A stretch of 64,000 nt of DNA, taken from Flavobacterium sp. Root186. Its GTDB lineage: Bacteria; Bacteroidota; Bacteroidia; Flavobacteriales; Flavobacteriaceae. The stretch is from positions 248,705 to 312,704 of the forward strand of contig NZ_LMHW01000001.1 in the NCBI RefSeq assembly GCF_001428525.1, read 5' to 3'. Positions 12,747 through 22,114 of this stretch are shown here, piece by piece (positions within the stretch are counted from its first letter, which is position 1; every line of letters begins with the position of its first letter). Made by a program: the position numbers and the translations under genes. The notes below the pieces were generated by a model. The model was given only the letters and a program-made list of their open reading frames with translations, did no database searches and had not been told where the DNA came from.

Positions 12747-14423
12747 CTATTTCTTCAATTCCTTTAAACGTAACTCCATCACATCTTTGTTCAGTTTTAC
12801 TTTTACCATTCCTGTTGGATGAAATCTTCTTTTTAAATCAATGGCATTATAGACTATTGTGTAAACATCGTTTCCTTCCGGGATTAGGCATAATGGCGTT
12901 CTCATAATATCCCACCATTTATTAACTTTGGTTTCTATTGGCAAATAATGCGCTTCTGCCCAATTTACTCCGTCTGCTGATAAAGAATAGGCAATCATAT
13001 TTGGTAAATGATGTCCCCAGCCATCTGGGCCTCCATCGAAAATCGCGATGTACAGACCATTTGGTAATTGGCTAACGATTGGATTTTCTACAAACTGCGG
13101 ATGCATTGTCTTAATTGGTTCCAAACCTTTATTCATTCTCTGCCATGGTCCTTCTAAACTTTTTGACTCGGCTAAAGCTACAAACCAGCCTTTTCCTGAT
13201 TTCTTCGGATAATCTGCCCACGAATTAAAAGGATAAGCACCGCTGTAAAATCCGAAATATTTATCGCCAACCTGATACGGAAAAAACGAGGCAACACCCT
13301 GACGTCCTTCCCAAGGTTGAGAATCTAATCCTGGTTCCATAATAATTCCCATATCTTTATAAGGTCCGCCAATTCCGTTAATTCCTTCAATGGTAGATTC
13401 GCATCTCCAGATTCTTCCAAAAGAGTGATTTGGTTCTATTTCTTTGCTTACCGTATAAGCCAAATAATAACCGTACCATTTATTTGCCTTTTCATTAAAA
13501 ACAGGCATATACGACCAAATTGCGGCACGACGATCATTCATAGGGTTATCATCTTCGGTTATAGCATAAGTTCCGCTGGCTTGATAAATTGTTGATTCTC
13601 TTTTCCAAGTGATGGCATCTTTACTTGTCCAGTGTCCTATTTTGGTTTTCACACGATCGTAATAGTAATCAACGCCTTTTTCTCCTGCTCTTTCAGTTGG
13701 AAACATATGATACGTATCGCCAACTTTTACAACACGTCCGCCTTCAAAACCTCCCTGAATTCCTTCTGTTCCAGACATTCCCTCATCTATAACCGGTTTG
13801 TTTTCTCCGCCAATAACTTCGAAAAGCGGTTTTTCATCTGAAAATCCTTCAACAATAAAAGTAGGATTCCAAAGTTTTCCGTCTGGTAATTTGGCATTTC
13901 TTGGTTCTAGTTTTTCAGAAGCTTTTACAACTCCTAAAACAGCAAATAATCCTTTTCCAAGATTTAAAGTTTGTGTTCCTTTTGAGAAAGAAATAACATA
14001 TACATTTACAGGAGGTAAACCTGTAATGGTCAATCCATTTTCTAAAATTAATTTGGCATTTTGAAGTTTATCTGCTTGAAGATATTCCGCATTTTTATCC
14101 TGAAAAACACCAATTAAAACCTGAACTTGTTCTTTAAACTTTAACTGCAACGAAGCGTTAGTTCCGTTTTTAAATTTCTCTAAAGGAAGTTCAATACCTG
14201 TTAAACCTTGTAATTCCTGAGCTAAACGAACAATATTATGTTTGCTTCCTGAAAATACATGGGCATATTGCGTGGTTTTGAATGTTTTGTAATTGGATTT
14301 TACAATTTCAAAGGATGCTGGTTTCCATGCGGTGTTTTGTGCTGTTGCTTGAATGCAGACAGCCAATAACATTAGAAAAGCGGTTTTTAATTTGAAATTG
14401 TATTTTTTATTTTTTGAAAACAT
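12747..14423 (-). CDS. Secreted beta-propeller glycoside hydrolase-like protein with N-terminal beta domain
   Basis: A 558-residue exported protein with a signal peptide at 1-28 (KTAFLMLLAVCIQATAQ). Residues about 30-200 form an extra domain that I do not recognise as a named family (FSGSKHNIVRLAQELQGLTG, then NGLTITGLPPVNVYVISFS). From about 200 a five-bladed propeller begins (GGFEGGRVVKVGDTYHMFPT, IGHWTSKDAITWKRESTIYQ, WSYMPVFNEKANKWYGYYLA, VENPIVSQLPNGLYIAIFD). It resembles GH43/GH32-type enzymes. Its neighbour at 11428-12552 has the same fold, so the two may act in turn on one side chain. The substrate is unknown. It sits directly downstream of the GH78 gene. Confidence 0.6.
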   Translation of the reverse strand: MFSKNKKYNFKLKTAFLMLLAVCIQATAQNTAWKPASFEIVKSNYKTFKTTQYAHVFSGSKHNIVRLAQELQGLTGIELPLEKFKNGTNASLQLKFKEQVQVLIGVFQDKNAEYLQADKLQNAKLILENGLTITGLPPVNVYVISFSKGTQTLNLGKGLFAVLGVVKASEKLEPRNAKLPDGKLWNPTFIVEGFSDEKPLFEVIGGENKPVIDEGMSGTEGIQGGFEGGRVVKVGDTYHMFPTERAGEKGVDYYYDRVKTKIGHWTSKDAITWKRESTIYQASGTYAITEDDNPMNDRRAAIWSYMPVFNEKANKWYGYYLAYTVSKEIEPNHSFGRIWRCESTIEGINGIGGPYKDMGIIMEPGLDSQPWEGRQGVASFFPYQVGDKYFGFYSGAYPFNSWADYPKKSGKGWFVALAESKSLEGPWQRMNKGLEPIKTMHPQFVENPIVSQLPNGLYIAIFDGGPDGWGHHLPNMIAYSLSADGVNWAEAHYLPIETKVNKWWDIMRTPLCLIPEGNDVYTIVYNAIDLKRRFHPTGMVKVKLNKDVMELRLKELKK

Positions 14424-14459
14424 TGGTTTTTTATTTTTAAAACTTAAGTTCTATCTTGT

Positions 14460-14541
14460 CATTGCGAGGAACGAAGCAATCACATTTGCTATATCCATCA
14501 TTGTTACTTATTCTAGTGAGGTTGCTTCGTTCCTCGCAATG
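14460..14541. repeat. 20-bp perfect inverted repeat (CATTGCGAGGAACGAAGCAA)
   Basis: The left arm is 14460-14479 and the exact complement is 14522-14541, with a 42-nt spacer. It fills most of the gap between the GH78 gene and the propeller gene and would make a stable transcript stem-loop. It differs in sequence from the GTCATTTCGA family but shares the GAGGAACGA core. Confidence 0.8.
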
Positions 14542-14560
14542 GACAAACGAAATGTAAAAA

Positions 14561-16747
14561 TTATAGAGCTTTATAACTCACTTTATACTCCACATTCGGT
14601 TGTACAATCAACTGATATTTATTCTTCGATAACTCTGTAATTGTTCCTGAATTTGTTTTTGGTTTGCTTGCACTTTCAAAAATTAATTTTCCTTCTCCTT
14701 CACTTGCTTTTACCTTAATTTCTTTGGTATTGCAATACAATGCTACTTCACCGTTTGGAGTTGGGACTTTTCCTTCCATCCATTTTAAACCACCTAAATT
14801 TGGTTTGATTTCATATTCTGAATAGCCCGGAGCGGTTGGTTTTACACCTAAATAATATTTTCCTAATAAATAGATCGGACTTGCTCCCCAAGCGTGACAA
14901 AGGCTTTTCCCGTAAGGGCGTCCATACATCGTTAAATGCTCTGTTCCTTTTTTGTTTGGATTGTATTCTTCCCAGAAAGATGTAGCGCCTTCATTCAGCA
15001 TTCCTCCCCAATAATCTTTCATTTCCTTTAAAACATAATCCTGTTCACCCATCGCACACAATGCTTCTAACTCGTAAAAACGCATATATGGAGTTGTGAT
15101 TTGAAGAACATCTTTATTAAGCAACACTTTATTTTTTACGCTTTGTTTTTGTTCTTCATTAAAATAGTTAAAGAAAATACCGAACATATTAGCATATCTG
15201 GTTACAATATTTTGCATTTTACCGTCAATACGCTGGTGCTTCATGACGTTTTCTTTTTTGTCCCAAAACACATCAAATAATTTTGTTTTTAGATCATCCC
15301 CTAATTTTTGATATTGTTTTTGGTCTTCACTTTTACCCGCAATTTCAGCACTCACAGCCATTGCTTCTAAACTTCTAGCTAAAAGCATTTGCTCAAAACT
15401 AACCTCGCCCGTTTTTGGTAATCCGTCTGCCCAGTCAATAAAAACCCAGTCGCCTTCTAATGGTTCCAAGAATCCGTTTTTATTTCTTCTTTCCAAACAA
15501 AAATCCATAAGTGATTTCATTCTTGGATAAAAAGTTTTAATAAATTTTGTATCGCCTGTATGTAAGTAGTAATCGTAAACACCTACAAACCAATAAAGCG
15601 AATAATCCATTATAATATTTACGTGAGCTGTTACAGGATCTTTTCCACGAAGGGCTAAAAGCGTTCGTTCTACAGAAGCCGAATCAAAGAATAAATAATA
15701 ATTCATTAAATAACTTTGATAAGCGTCGCCAGACCAAACCCAGCGGTCACGTTTGATTCCGTCTATAAAAAATTCACGGGAAGTTAAATGCATCGTATAT
15801 GCCGACACATCCCAAATTTTATTCAATTGTTCATCCGAAGATTTGAAAGCACCACGATAGTCTAATGGCAGATATTCATAAAGCATCGAAATAGAATCGT
15901 ATTTTACTGTTGCATCTGCTTGTACCTGAACATAGCGAAATGCTTTCGATCCATTGTGAGTGTAAGTTTCAGGTTGTTTTCCGTCAAAAGATAAATGATC
16001 TAAGGTTTCACATTTAGCAGAATCCAGCGCTTCCTCGCGAGATTCTCCATAATAAAGTGCTACTTTACCTTTTCCTTTTAAACCGTGAATTTTAATATAA
16101 CCAAAAGTTTCTTTACCAAAATCTACTAGTTCACCAACTCCTATTTTTTCTGTTTTCTTTGCACTCAAAGGTTTGGTTGTTAGTTTAAACTCAGAAGGCT
16201 TGTTTTCTGGCGAATTAAAATTCCAAGAACCAACTGGAACCCAAGGTGTACCCGATTGTTGTGCTTTTCCAGTTTCATCAATCCAAAGTTTATCTTCATT
16301 GGTTACTTTCCAAGAGGCATCAGATTTTACATATTTACCAGCAATATAAATAGCCGGCAACACTTCCTGATTGTAAACTTTAAAGGAAATTTTGTGTTTT
16401 CCGGCAGGAACTGTAATTGATTTTGGCTGTCCATAAATTTGAACGCCATCTAAAAGTAATTGAAAAGGTCCTTCTGAGAAGATTTTCACCTCGTCTGGCT
16501 TTGGAATCTCTACTTCTGTTTGAAAAGTGACTAAGGCATAAGGACTATAATATTGCCAAAGCGGTGGAAATACTGCTTCGCGTTCCGTACGTCTTACCTG
16601 CATTTTATTGCTTAACCAAACTTCAAAATCTCCTGGGTACCAGATCCATGTCGCTTCTTTTGATTTTTCCTGTGCTGATGATAGCGAACAAGAAAAAAGT
16701 GCAACAAAAAGAAATAGAGTCTTAAAAATGGAAAAGCGGTTTAGCAT
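14561..16747 (-). CDS. Secreted GH78 alpha-L-rhamnosidase
   Basis: A 728-residue inverting rhamnosidase expected to release alpha-L-rhamnose from rhamnogalacturonan or its oligosaccharides. The leader is MLNRFSIFKTLFLFVALFSC; cleavage could be at SSAQ (secreted) or at the Cys (lipoprotein, weak lipobox LFSC). Beta domains with a jelly roll fill the first 300 residues. The (alpha/alpha)6 catalytic barrel carries the GH78 hallmark FFIDGIKRDRWVWSGDA with its acidic residues, then GDWVFIDWADG and ATSFWEEYNPN. The C-terminal beta domain includes GLKWMEGKVPTPNGEV. It is the promoter-proximal gene of the minus-strand block down to position 1, with a conserved motif 51 nt upstream. Confidence 0.9.
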   Translation of the reverse strand: MLNRFSIFKTLFLFVALFSCSLSSAQEKSKEATWIWYPGDFEVWLSNKMQVRRTEREAVFPPLWQYYSPYALVTFQTEVEIPKPDEVKIFSEGPFQLLLDGVQIYGQPKSITVPAGKHKISFKVYNQEVLPAIYIAGKYVKSDASWKVTNEDKLWIDETGKAQQSGTPWVPVGSWNFNSPENKPSEFKLTTKPLSAKKTEKIGVGELVDFGKETFGYIKIHGLKGKGKVALYYGESREEALDSAKCETLDHLSFDGKQPETYTHNGSKAFRYVQVQADATVKYDSISMLYEYLPLDYRGAFKSSDEQLNKIWDVSAYTMHLTSREFFIDGIKRDRWVWSGDAYQSYLMNYYLFFDSASVERTLLALRGKDPVTAHVNIIMDYSLYWFVGVYDYYLHTGDTKFIKTFYPRMKSLMDFCLERRNKNGFLEPLEGDWVFIDWADGLPKTGEVSFEQMLLARSLEAMAVSAEIAGKSEDQKQYQKLGDDLKTKLFDVFWDKKENVMKHQRIDGKMQNIVTRYANMFGIFFNYFNEEQKQSVKNKVLLNKDVLQITTPYMRFYELEALCAMGEQDYVLKEMKDYWGGMLNEGATSFWEEYNPNKKGTEHLTMYGRPYGKSLCHAWGASPIYLLGKYYLGVKPTAPGYSEYEIKPNLGGLKWMEGKVPTPNGEVALYCNTKEIKVKASEGEGKLIFESASKPKTNSGTITELSKNKYQLIVQPNVEYKVSYKAL

Positions 16748-16797
16748 AGATAATTTATTTTGGAGCTAAAGATAAGTGTTCTCTACACATTTGACAA

Positions 16798-16831
16798 CCT
16801 GTACTATCCTGCTATTTCGCAAAAAATAGCA
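16798..16831 (-). promoter_or_regulatory. Putative regulator site upstream of GH78
   Basis: The plus-strand sequence CCTGTACTATCCTGCTATTT (16798-16817) continues CGC; 18 of these 23 bases match a site at 26005-26027 upstream of the beta-helix gene, and both are preceded by TGACAA. It overlaps an 8-bp inverted repeat, TGCTATTT (16810-16817) / AAATAGCA (16824-16831). The position, 51 nt before the GH78 start, suits an activator or repressor site for the glycan block. The cognate regulator is not identifiable here. Confidence 0.5.
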
Positions 16832-16909
16832 CTTTTTGATAATTTTTTAAGGGAAAAATTATGGGTATCACTTTTTTAGTACTAAAAAAAATGATGTTAG
16901 AATTTTATG

Positions 16910-17031
16910 GGACGCTGATGAGACGGATTCGCTATCACGAAGACGCTGATTAATGCGGATTTTTTTATTCTATAAATATAAATCCGTTTCTATCAGCGTC
17001 TTTACGAAGTAAATCCGTTTTATCAGCGTCC
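16910..17031. repeat. Long imperfect inverted repeat (GGACGCTGAT...ATCAGCGTCC)
   Basis: The gap between the GH78 and AraC genes (301 nt) holds GGACGCTGATGAGACGGATT... pairing with ...AAATCCGTTTTATCAGCGTCC. Within each arm GACGCTGAT and CGGATT occur twice, so each arm is itself a near-direct repeat. The remainder of the gap is the GH78 upstream region with the motif at 16798. No gene is visible. Confidence 0.7.
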
Positions 17032-17048
17032 AGATTTAGGATTATGAT

Positions 17049-17867
17049 TTAAGCAATCATCCTTTCAGATTCGTTTTCGTCTTCTAGAATATAGTTAGAA
17101 GGTGTTTTGCCTAAATGCTTTTTAAACATATAAATAAAAGCGCTTGTGGTTTCGTAACCTAAATTAAAGGCAATTTCTTTGATGGATTGTTTTTCACCCA
17201 AACGTTTTATGGCTTCTAACAATTTTAAGCGTGTTCGCCAGTCGCTAAAATTCATTCCCAATTCTTTAATAAACAATCGAGATAAAGTTCTTGTGCTCAT
17301 AAATGAAAGTTCGGCGTAATATTCGATTGTATTTTTACTCGCAACATCGTTCATTAAAATCTCAACTACTTTTTGAAGTCTTTCGTGATTGGTTGTTGGG
17401 AGAAATGTTGCGCTTGGTTCGATTAAAGCTAATTCGTCCAAGAAAACAGAAATGATTCTTTTTTGTGGCGGAGTTAAATTTCCATCTACTCCAAAAGTGA
17501 TGATTTTGAAAACCAACTGCTTTAAAAACATCGGAATATCAAATGAAAAACTGTTTACTGGCAATCCTTCCATTGCAGACGGATCAATAAAAACGCTGTA
17601 ATAATTGACGTCTTTCTGAAAAGTAACCTGATGTTCCACACCGCCTGGAAGCCACAAGCCCTGCAACGGATTTACCACCCAAATATGATTGCCCACCACA
17701 ACGTTCATTACGCCGCGAGTTGCATAAATTAGCTGCCCTCTTGGATGCGAATGCGAAATACACATCTCGTTGGTTACCATTTCGGTATAGCCAATAACAG
17801 GAATCGATGGATCTACTTTGTATCCATGTTCCTGCGCCATTCGATATGTCCGAATTTGGTTATTCAT
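17049..17867 (-). CDS. AraC-family regulator with cupin sensor domain
   Basis: A 272-residue cytoplasmic regulator. The start at 17867 (MNNQIRTYRMAQ) is preferred over 17915 because it leaves about 100 nt for promoters facing the divergent transporter gene. The N-terminal cupin has the metal-type HSHPRGQL motif and GLWLPGGVEHQVTF (residues about 40-85). The C-terminal double HTH is at about 180-265 (YAELSFMSTRTLSRLFIKEL, IKEIAFNLGYETTSAFIYMFK). This architecture with a divergent MFS exporter matches the NimR/NimT (YeaM/YeaN) arrangement of enterobacteria. It probably controls the exporter at 17969 in response to a small aromatic or drug-like compound and is unlikely to govern the pectin genes. 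Confidence 0.85.
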   Translation of the reverse strand: MNNQIRTYRMAQEHGYKVDPSIPVIGYTEMVTNEMCISHSHPRGQLIYATRGVMNVVVGNHIWVVNPLQGLWLPGGVEHQVTFQKDVNYYSVFIDPSAMEGLPVNSFSFDIPMFLKQLVFKIITFGVDGNLTPPQKRIISVFLDELALIEPSATFLPTTNHERLQKVVEILMNDVASKNTIEYYAELSFMSTRTLSRLFIKELGMNFSDWRTRLKLLEAIKRLGEKQSIKEIAFNLGYETTSAFIYMFKKHLGKTPSNYILEDENESERMIA

Positions 17868-17968
17868 TGTCCAAATATAGCAATTCTGACATAACAATTC
17901 TTTTAATCTTTGCAAAAAATAATACAGCTGTTGTTTTTTAACCTAATTTAAAAATCAAAAAATATCTC

Positions 17969-19183
17969 ATGGACACTATTAAAGCAAATCCTGAAATACT
18001 TAAAAAAACCACTTATTCGATCTTATTTATCATAAGTTTTTCGCATTTAATTAATGATCTTTTACAGGCAGTTGTGCCTTCTATTTATCCGCTGCTAAAG
18101 GAAAATTTTAATCTAAGTTTTTCTCAAATCGGAATTATCACTTTTACTTACCAAATCGTGGCTTCAATTTTACAGCCTTTTGTTGGAATGTATACCGATA
18201 AAAACTCTAAACCATATTCGCTGATTGTCGGCATGTGTTTTACAATGACTGGCCTTTTCTTGGTTTCGATTGCTTCAAGCTTTACTTATCTATTATTATC
18301 GGTAAGTTTAATAGGAATTGGATCTTCGATTTTCCATCCTGAATCTTCACGTGTGGCGCACTTAGCTTCAGGCGGAAAAAGAGGTTTGGCGCAATCTATT
18401 TTTCAATTGGGAGGAAATGCAGGAAGTGCTATCGGACCTTTATTAGCAGCTTTTATCGTGATTCCGCACGGACAATCTTATATCGCTTGGTTTTGTATTA
18501 TTGCATTAGTTGGTGTTTTTGCCTTGTATAAAATTGCGATTTGGTATACGGCACATTTATCTGAAAGAAATGCGAATAAAGCTTCTCACCAAATCGAGAC
18601 GCATCATTTGTCTAAAAACAGAGTAATTGGTTCCTTGATTATTTTATTGGTGCTGATTTTCTCTAAATATTTCTATATGAGTAGTATTACAAGTTATTAT
18701 ACTTTCTTTTTGATTGATAAATTCCACATCACAATTCAACAATCTCAGGTATATTTATTCTTGTTCTCGGGTGCTGTAGCTGCAGGAACTTTAATCGGTG
18801 GGCCAATTGGAGATCGATATGGCAGAAAATATGTAATCTGGGTTTCAATTTTAGGAGTTGCTCCGTTTACTTTGATGCTGCCTTATGTTTCTTTGTTCTG
18901 GGTTGGAACTTTATCTGTAATTATCGGGTTGATTCTCTCTTCAGCATTCTCAGCTATTCTAGTCTATGCAACTGAATTAATGCCTGGAAAAGTCGGACTT
19001 GTTGCGGGTCTTTTCTTCGGATTTGCTTTCGGAATGGGCGGTTTAGGTTCTGCAATTTTAGGAAAAATTGCCGATGCTACAAGTATCGAATATGTATTTA
19101 AAATTTGTGCGTTTCTACCTTTAATTGGAATAATTACTGGGTTCTTGCCAAATCTTGAAAGGAAAAAGAAAGTTGAGAATTAG
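17969..19183 (+). CDS. MFS exporter, fosmidomycin-resistance (Fsr) family
   Basis: A 404-residue inner-membrane protein with about 12 hydrophobic segments. Fsr-family features are visible: SFSHLINDLLQAVVPSIYPLLK near the N-terminus, MYTDKNSKPY in the first cytoplasmic loop, SSIFHPESSRVAH, and GGPIGDRYGRK after helix 7. Members export fosmidomycin and similar compounds by proton antiport. It is divergently paired with the AraC regulator, which supports inducible efflux. A perfect terminator follows at 19258-19289. The family is sure; the substrate is not. Confidence 0.85.
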   Translation: MDTIKANPEILKKTTYSILFIISFSHLINDLLQAVVPSIYPLLKENFNLSFSQIGIITFTYQIVASILQPFVGMYTDKNSKPYSLIVGMCFTMTGLFLVSIASSFTYLLLSVSLIGIGSSIFHPESSRVAHLASGGKRGLAQSIFQLGGNAGSAIGPLLAAFIVIPHGQSYIAWFCIIALVGVFALYKIAIWYTAHLSERNANKASHQIETHHLSKNRVIGSLIILLVLIFSKYFYMSSITSYYTFFLIDKFHITIQQSQVYLFLFSGAVAAGTLIGGPIGDRYGRKYVIWVSILGVAPFTLMLPYVSLFWVGTLSVIIGLILSSAFSAILVYATELMPGKVGLVAGLFFGFAFGMGGLGSAILGKIADATSIEYVFKICAFLPLIGIITGFLPNLERKKKVEN

Positions 19184-19257
19184 TAATAAAAAATACATTA
19201 CAAAACAACAAGTATAATTTGCAGATTATGAAATTGGTTTTGTAAAACACTTGCAAT

Positions 19258-19289
19258 AAAAAAGCTTCAAGTTTTCTTGAAGCTTTTTT
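19258..19289. terminator. Bidirectional terminator
   Basis: AAAAAAGCTTCAAG (19258-19271), a TTTT loop and CTTGAAGCTTTTTT (19276-19289). The A-run and T-run let it serve both the exporter gene (plus) and the M23-like gene (minus), which converge here. Confidence 0.9.
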
Positions 19290-19296
19290 ATTATCA

Positions 19297-20238
19297 CTAG
19301 AAATGGATACTATTTTTAGAAAGATATTTCTCTTTTTCTTCTTCTGTCATCTCCTGAGATATTGCAGGATCATTATATGTGGCAATGAAGTTGTTTTCAT
19401 TATTTAATTTTTGAATTCCATCTTGAGCCAAGAAAAATGGCATTACAGATCTTTGTATAATTTTATTATTACTACTAAGCCTTTCAGAATCTTCGTTCGT
19501 AAAATAATAAACATTAAACCTAAAACTGTACTCGCCGTTAGTTGTTATATCATCCATAATTCCTAAGCGAGAGTGTGGATAAACTGTTTGATTTAAACTG
19601 ACAAATAATGATTTTTCATCCAAACCAGAATAAGATGCATTAGTTCCATCCGCATGTTCAACTATAACTTCTGTTCTATAATCTGGCAATGATTGTCCAT
19701 TTGCATCTGCAACGTTTGTTATGGCAAATTTTCTAATGTCGATTACAATACCTTTTCTCATGGCAAAAATGGTATCTCTTGTCTTGGAGTATACAAGGTA
19801 ATTTTTCCATACTTCCGGCTTAACATTAAAACGCTTTGATTCCAGAACTCTTATGCTTTTATTTTTTTGAAATGGAAGCAAATAATTAATTGAATAATCA
19901 ACTTTTGGATTTATAGTTCCCTTCGTAAAACTAAAGGTATAAGAACAAAAAATTTCTTTTTTCTCATTGGCAGGAAGTAACTTAAAAAGAGTACCCGATT
20001 TTTCATTCAGATTAAAAGCGTACTTTCTTTTCAATGTAGTGCTATCTGCAACATTTTGCACTTTTTCTAATTCAATTTCAACAAAATAAGACCCAACCTC
20101 TTCTTTAATGTAATTGAAAACTATGCTATTATCTAAATTCTTTACACGTGTAACAAAGACCTTTTGATTTTGGGAAGACATTCTTTCCGTACTAAACAAA
20201 ATAAAAATCGCAAATACTAATAATAGATTTCTTGTCAT
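19297..20238 (-). CDS. Secreted protein with degenerate M23-peptidase-like domain
   Basis: A 313-residue exported protein with the leader NLLLVFAIFILFSTERMSSQ. The C-terminal half reads like a LytM/M23 beta fold: RKGIVIDI, then VEHADGTNASYSGLDEKSLF and VSLNQTVYPHSRLGIMDD. In active M23 enzymes the metal-binding HxH lies where this protein has YSGL, so the zinc site appears lost. It may bind peptidoglycan or act as a scaffold and not cut. It stands alone between two terminators. The N-terminal half (about 20-150) is beta-rich and unrecognised. Moderate confidence, because the M23 reading rests on pattern only. Confidence 0.5.
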   Translation of the reverse strand: MTRNLLLVFAIFILFSTERMSSQNQKVFVTRVKNLDNSIVFNYIKEEVGSYFVEIELEKVQNVADSTTLKRKYAFNLNEKSGTLFKLLPANEKKEIFCSYTFSFTKGTINPKVDYSINYLLPFQKNKSIRVLESKRFNVKPEVWKNYLVYSKTRDTIFAMRKGIVIDIRKFAITNVADANGQSLPDYRTEVIVEHADGTNASYSGLDEKSLFVSLNQTVYPHSRLGIMDDITTNGEYSFRFNVYYFTNEDSERLSSNNKIIQRSVMPFFLAQDGIQKLNNENNFIATYNDPAISQEMTEEEKEKYLSKNSIHF

Positions 20239-20372
20239 AACTATATTTTTCTTGTTCTAAAAATTTCTAAACGATACAAATATAGTAAAAAAGCTACATA
20301 AAATAAATATAATTTTAAGATTTATCCTATAAATATAACACTTAGATATTTATTGAAAATAAGGCAGAAACA

Positions 20373-20405
20373 AAAAAACGTTTTCTTACTAAGAAAACGT
20401 TTTTT
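20373..20405 (-). terminator. Terminator after the symporter operon
   Basis: AAAAAACGTTTTCTTA (20373-20388) and TAAGAAAACGTTTTTT (20390-20405), a 16-bp perfect inverted repeat. It lies about 130 nt beyond the symporter stop on the minus strand and just upstream of the M23-like gene. Confidence 0.75.
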
Positions 20406-20419
20406 GCAATCGGAGCTTC

Positions 20420-20516
20420 AAAACATAGCCAGTGTTTTCAACCACTGGGGCTCAAGATATATAACATTACGTTTATCATATTACGATTCCCATGGTTGAA
20501 ACCACGGGTTATGTTT
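20420..20516. repeat. Imperfect inverted repeat (GGTTGAAACCACGGG family)
   Basis: AAACATAGCCAGTGTTTTCA plus ACCACTGGGG on the left pairs imperfectly with CCCATGGTTGAAACCACGGG plus TTATGTTT on the right. It is a REP-like dispersed element of the type that reads 'mean with complement' in many flavobacterial gaps. The gap 20239-20533 holds this and the terminator only. Confidence 0.6.
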
Positions 20517-20533
20517 TAAATTCTTTAAATTTA

Positions 20534-22114
20534 TTAATTCCCAATAAAAACCAAATACAAAGCCAAAATCACCAACCCCAACAAACCAAACAAAAGCTTC
20601 ACCTTTTTACTGGTTTTAGGAATATCCCTTTCATCTGAAACATTAACTTCAGGATTTTTATCGGTTAAAGAAATAATAAAGGCTGCAATTAAAAGCACAG
20701 CAAAAATGTAAAACGAAATCAATAAAAAGTGAGGCCAAACCGGATATTTATCGGCAGGGAAAATCCATAAATACAAAACCCCTACAAACAAACTAAACGC
20801 AGAACCCCAAGAAAGTGTTGCATTTACGGCTTTTTTTGTAGTGCGTTTCCAGAAAACACTCAAAAGGAAAACAACAGATAACGAAGGCGCCAAGAAACCT
20901 AAAACTGCCTGAAATATGTTGAATAAATTCTGCCCTTTGATATTGTCAATCGCAACGGCAATCAAAATCGCAAAAACACATCCAGCGGCAATCGTTAAAC
21001 GTCCAATTTTAATTTGATCTTTGATAGTAGCATTTGGATTGATTTTCTTTACGTAAATATCATTCGTAAAAACGGTACTTAAAGCATTAAGAGAAGAACC
21101 AATTGTTCCTACCAAAACGGCAATCATTACACAGATTACCAAACCGTTCATTCCACTTGGAAAAAGATTCGTAACCATTGTCATATAAGCCAAATCGGAA
21201 TTGCTTCCTAATTCTGGATATAAGGCATAACACAAAATTCCGGGAAGAATAAACAACGGCAAAGCCATAACTTTTAACCATCCAATAAAGTTTACGCCCA
21301 ATTGTCCCTGCTCCAAATTCTTAGCTCCTAAAACACTCTGCACCATCGATTGATCGGTACAGAAAAAAGCAACAGCTGCTACAGGATATCCTAATAAAAT
21401 AGCCGGCCACGGATAATGTGCATCGTCTGAAGGGCGGACTAAATTCCAAAAATTAGAAGGTGTTTTTGCAATTAAAACATCGATTCCTCCAAGTTTTTGC
21501 AAACCTAAATACGACAAAGTCAATGAAACTACAATCAGCAAAATCATCTGAAAAACATTCACTTTTGCAATAGCTTTTAATCCTCCAGCAAAGGTAAAAA
21601 TTCCAGAGAAAATCACTAAAACAGTTACACTCTGCCACATCGGAATTCCTAGAATCTGACGTACTAAAACGCCTCCGCTGAATAATCCTAAAGACAACCA
21701 GCTAACTAAGATTTTCACCAAAGCATACCAAGCGAGAATATTCTGCGTACTATCGCCATAGCGTTTTCCCATATATTCGGGCATGGTGCTTACTTTGCTC
21801 GCAATATATCTTGGTGCAAAAACCATCGCCAAAAGCAGTAAAAATACAAATGCGTACCATTCAAAATTTCCTGCAACAATTCCGGTTGCGTAACCAATAC
21901 TCGCAAAAGCCAATAAAGACGAAGGCCCAACATTGGTTCCCCACATATTAAAGCCAATGCTGTACCAGCTCAACGAATTAGACGCTAAAAAAAGCGTTTC
22001 GTTTTTCTTACTCTGCTTTACACTTACCACATAACCAATGATCAATAAAGTCACCAAATACACGGCAACGATTATAAAATCAAGCGTTGTTAATTTGTCG
22101 TAGATACTGTTCAT
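20534..22114 (-). CDS. Sodium:solute symporter (SSS family)
   Basis: A 526-residue integral membrane transporter with about 14 hydrophobic segments. SSS features include the N-terminal DFIIVAVYLVTLLIIGYVVS, the GTNVGPSSLLAFASIGYATG helix-1/2 break, and RYGDSTQNILAWYAL. This branch includes SGLT-like sugar and sugar-acid importers. Its start overlaps the stop of the Gfo/Idh dehydrogenase by 4 nt (22111-22114), so the two are translationally coupled; they probably import and then oxidise one sugar or sugar acid released by the pectin enzymes. The substrate is not readable from sequence. Confidence 0.9.
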   Translation of the reverse strand: MNSIYDKLTTLDFIIVAVYLVTLLIIGYVVSVKQSKKNETLFLASNSLSWYSIGFNMWGTNVGPSSLLAFASIGYATGIVAGNFEWYAFVFLLLLAMVFAPRYIASKVSTMPEYMGKRYGDSTQNILAWYALVKILVSWLSLGLFSGGVLVRQILGIPMWQSVTVLVIFSGIFTFAGGLKAIAKVNVFQMILLIVVSLTLSYLGLQKLGGIDVLIAKTPSNFWNLVRPSDDAHYPWPAILLGYPVAAVAFFCTDQSMVQSVLGAKNLEQGQLGVNFIGWLKVMALPLFILPGILCYALYPELGSNSDLAYMTMVTNLFPSGMNGLVICVMIAVLVGTIGSSLNALSTVFTNDIYVKKINPNATIKDQIKIGRLTIAAGCVFAILIAVAIDNIKGQNLFNIFQAVLGFLAPSLSVVFLLSVFWKRTTKKAVNATLSWGSAFSLFVGVLYLWIFPADKYPVWPHFLLISFYIFAVLLIAAFIISLTDKNPEVNVSDERDIPKTSKKVKLLFGLLGLVILALYLVFIGN

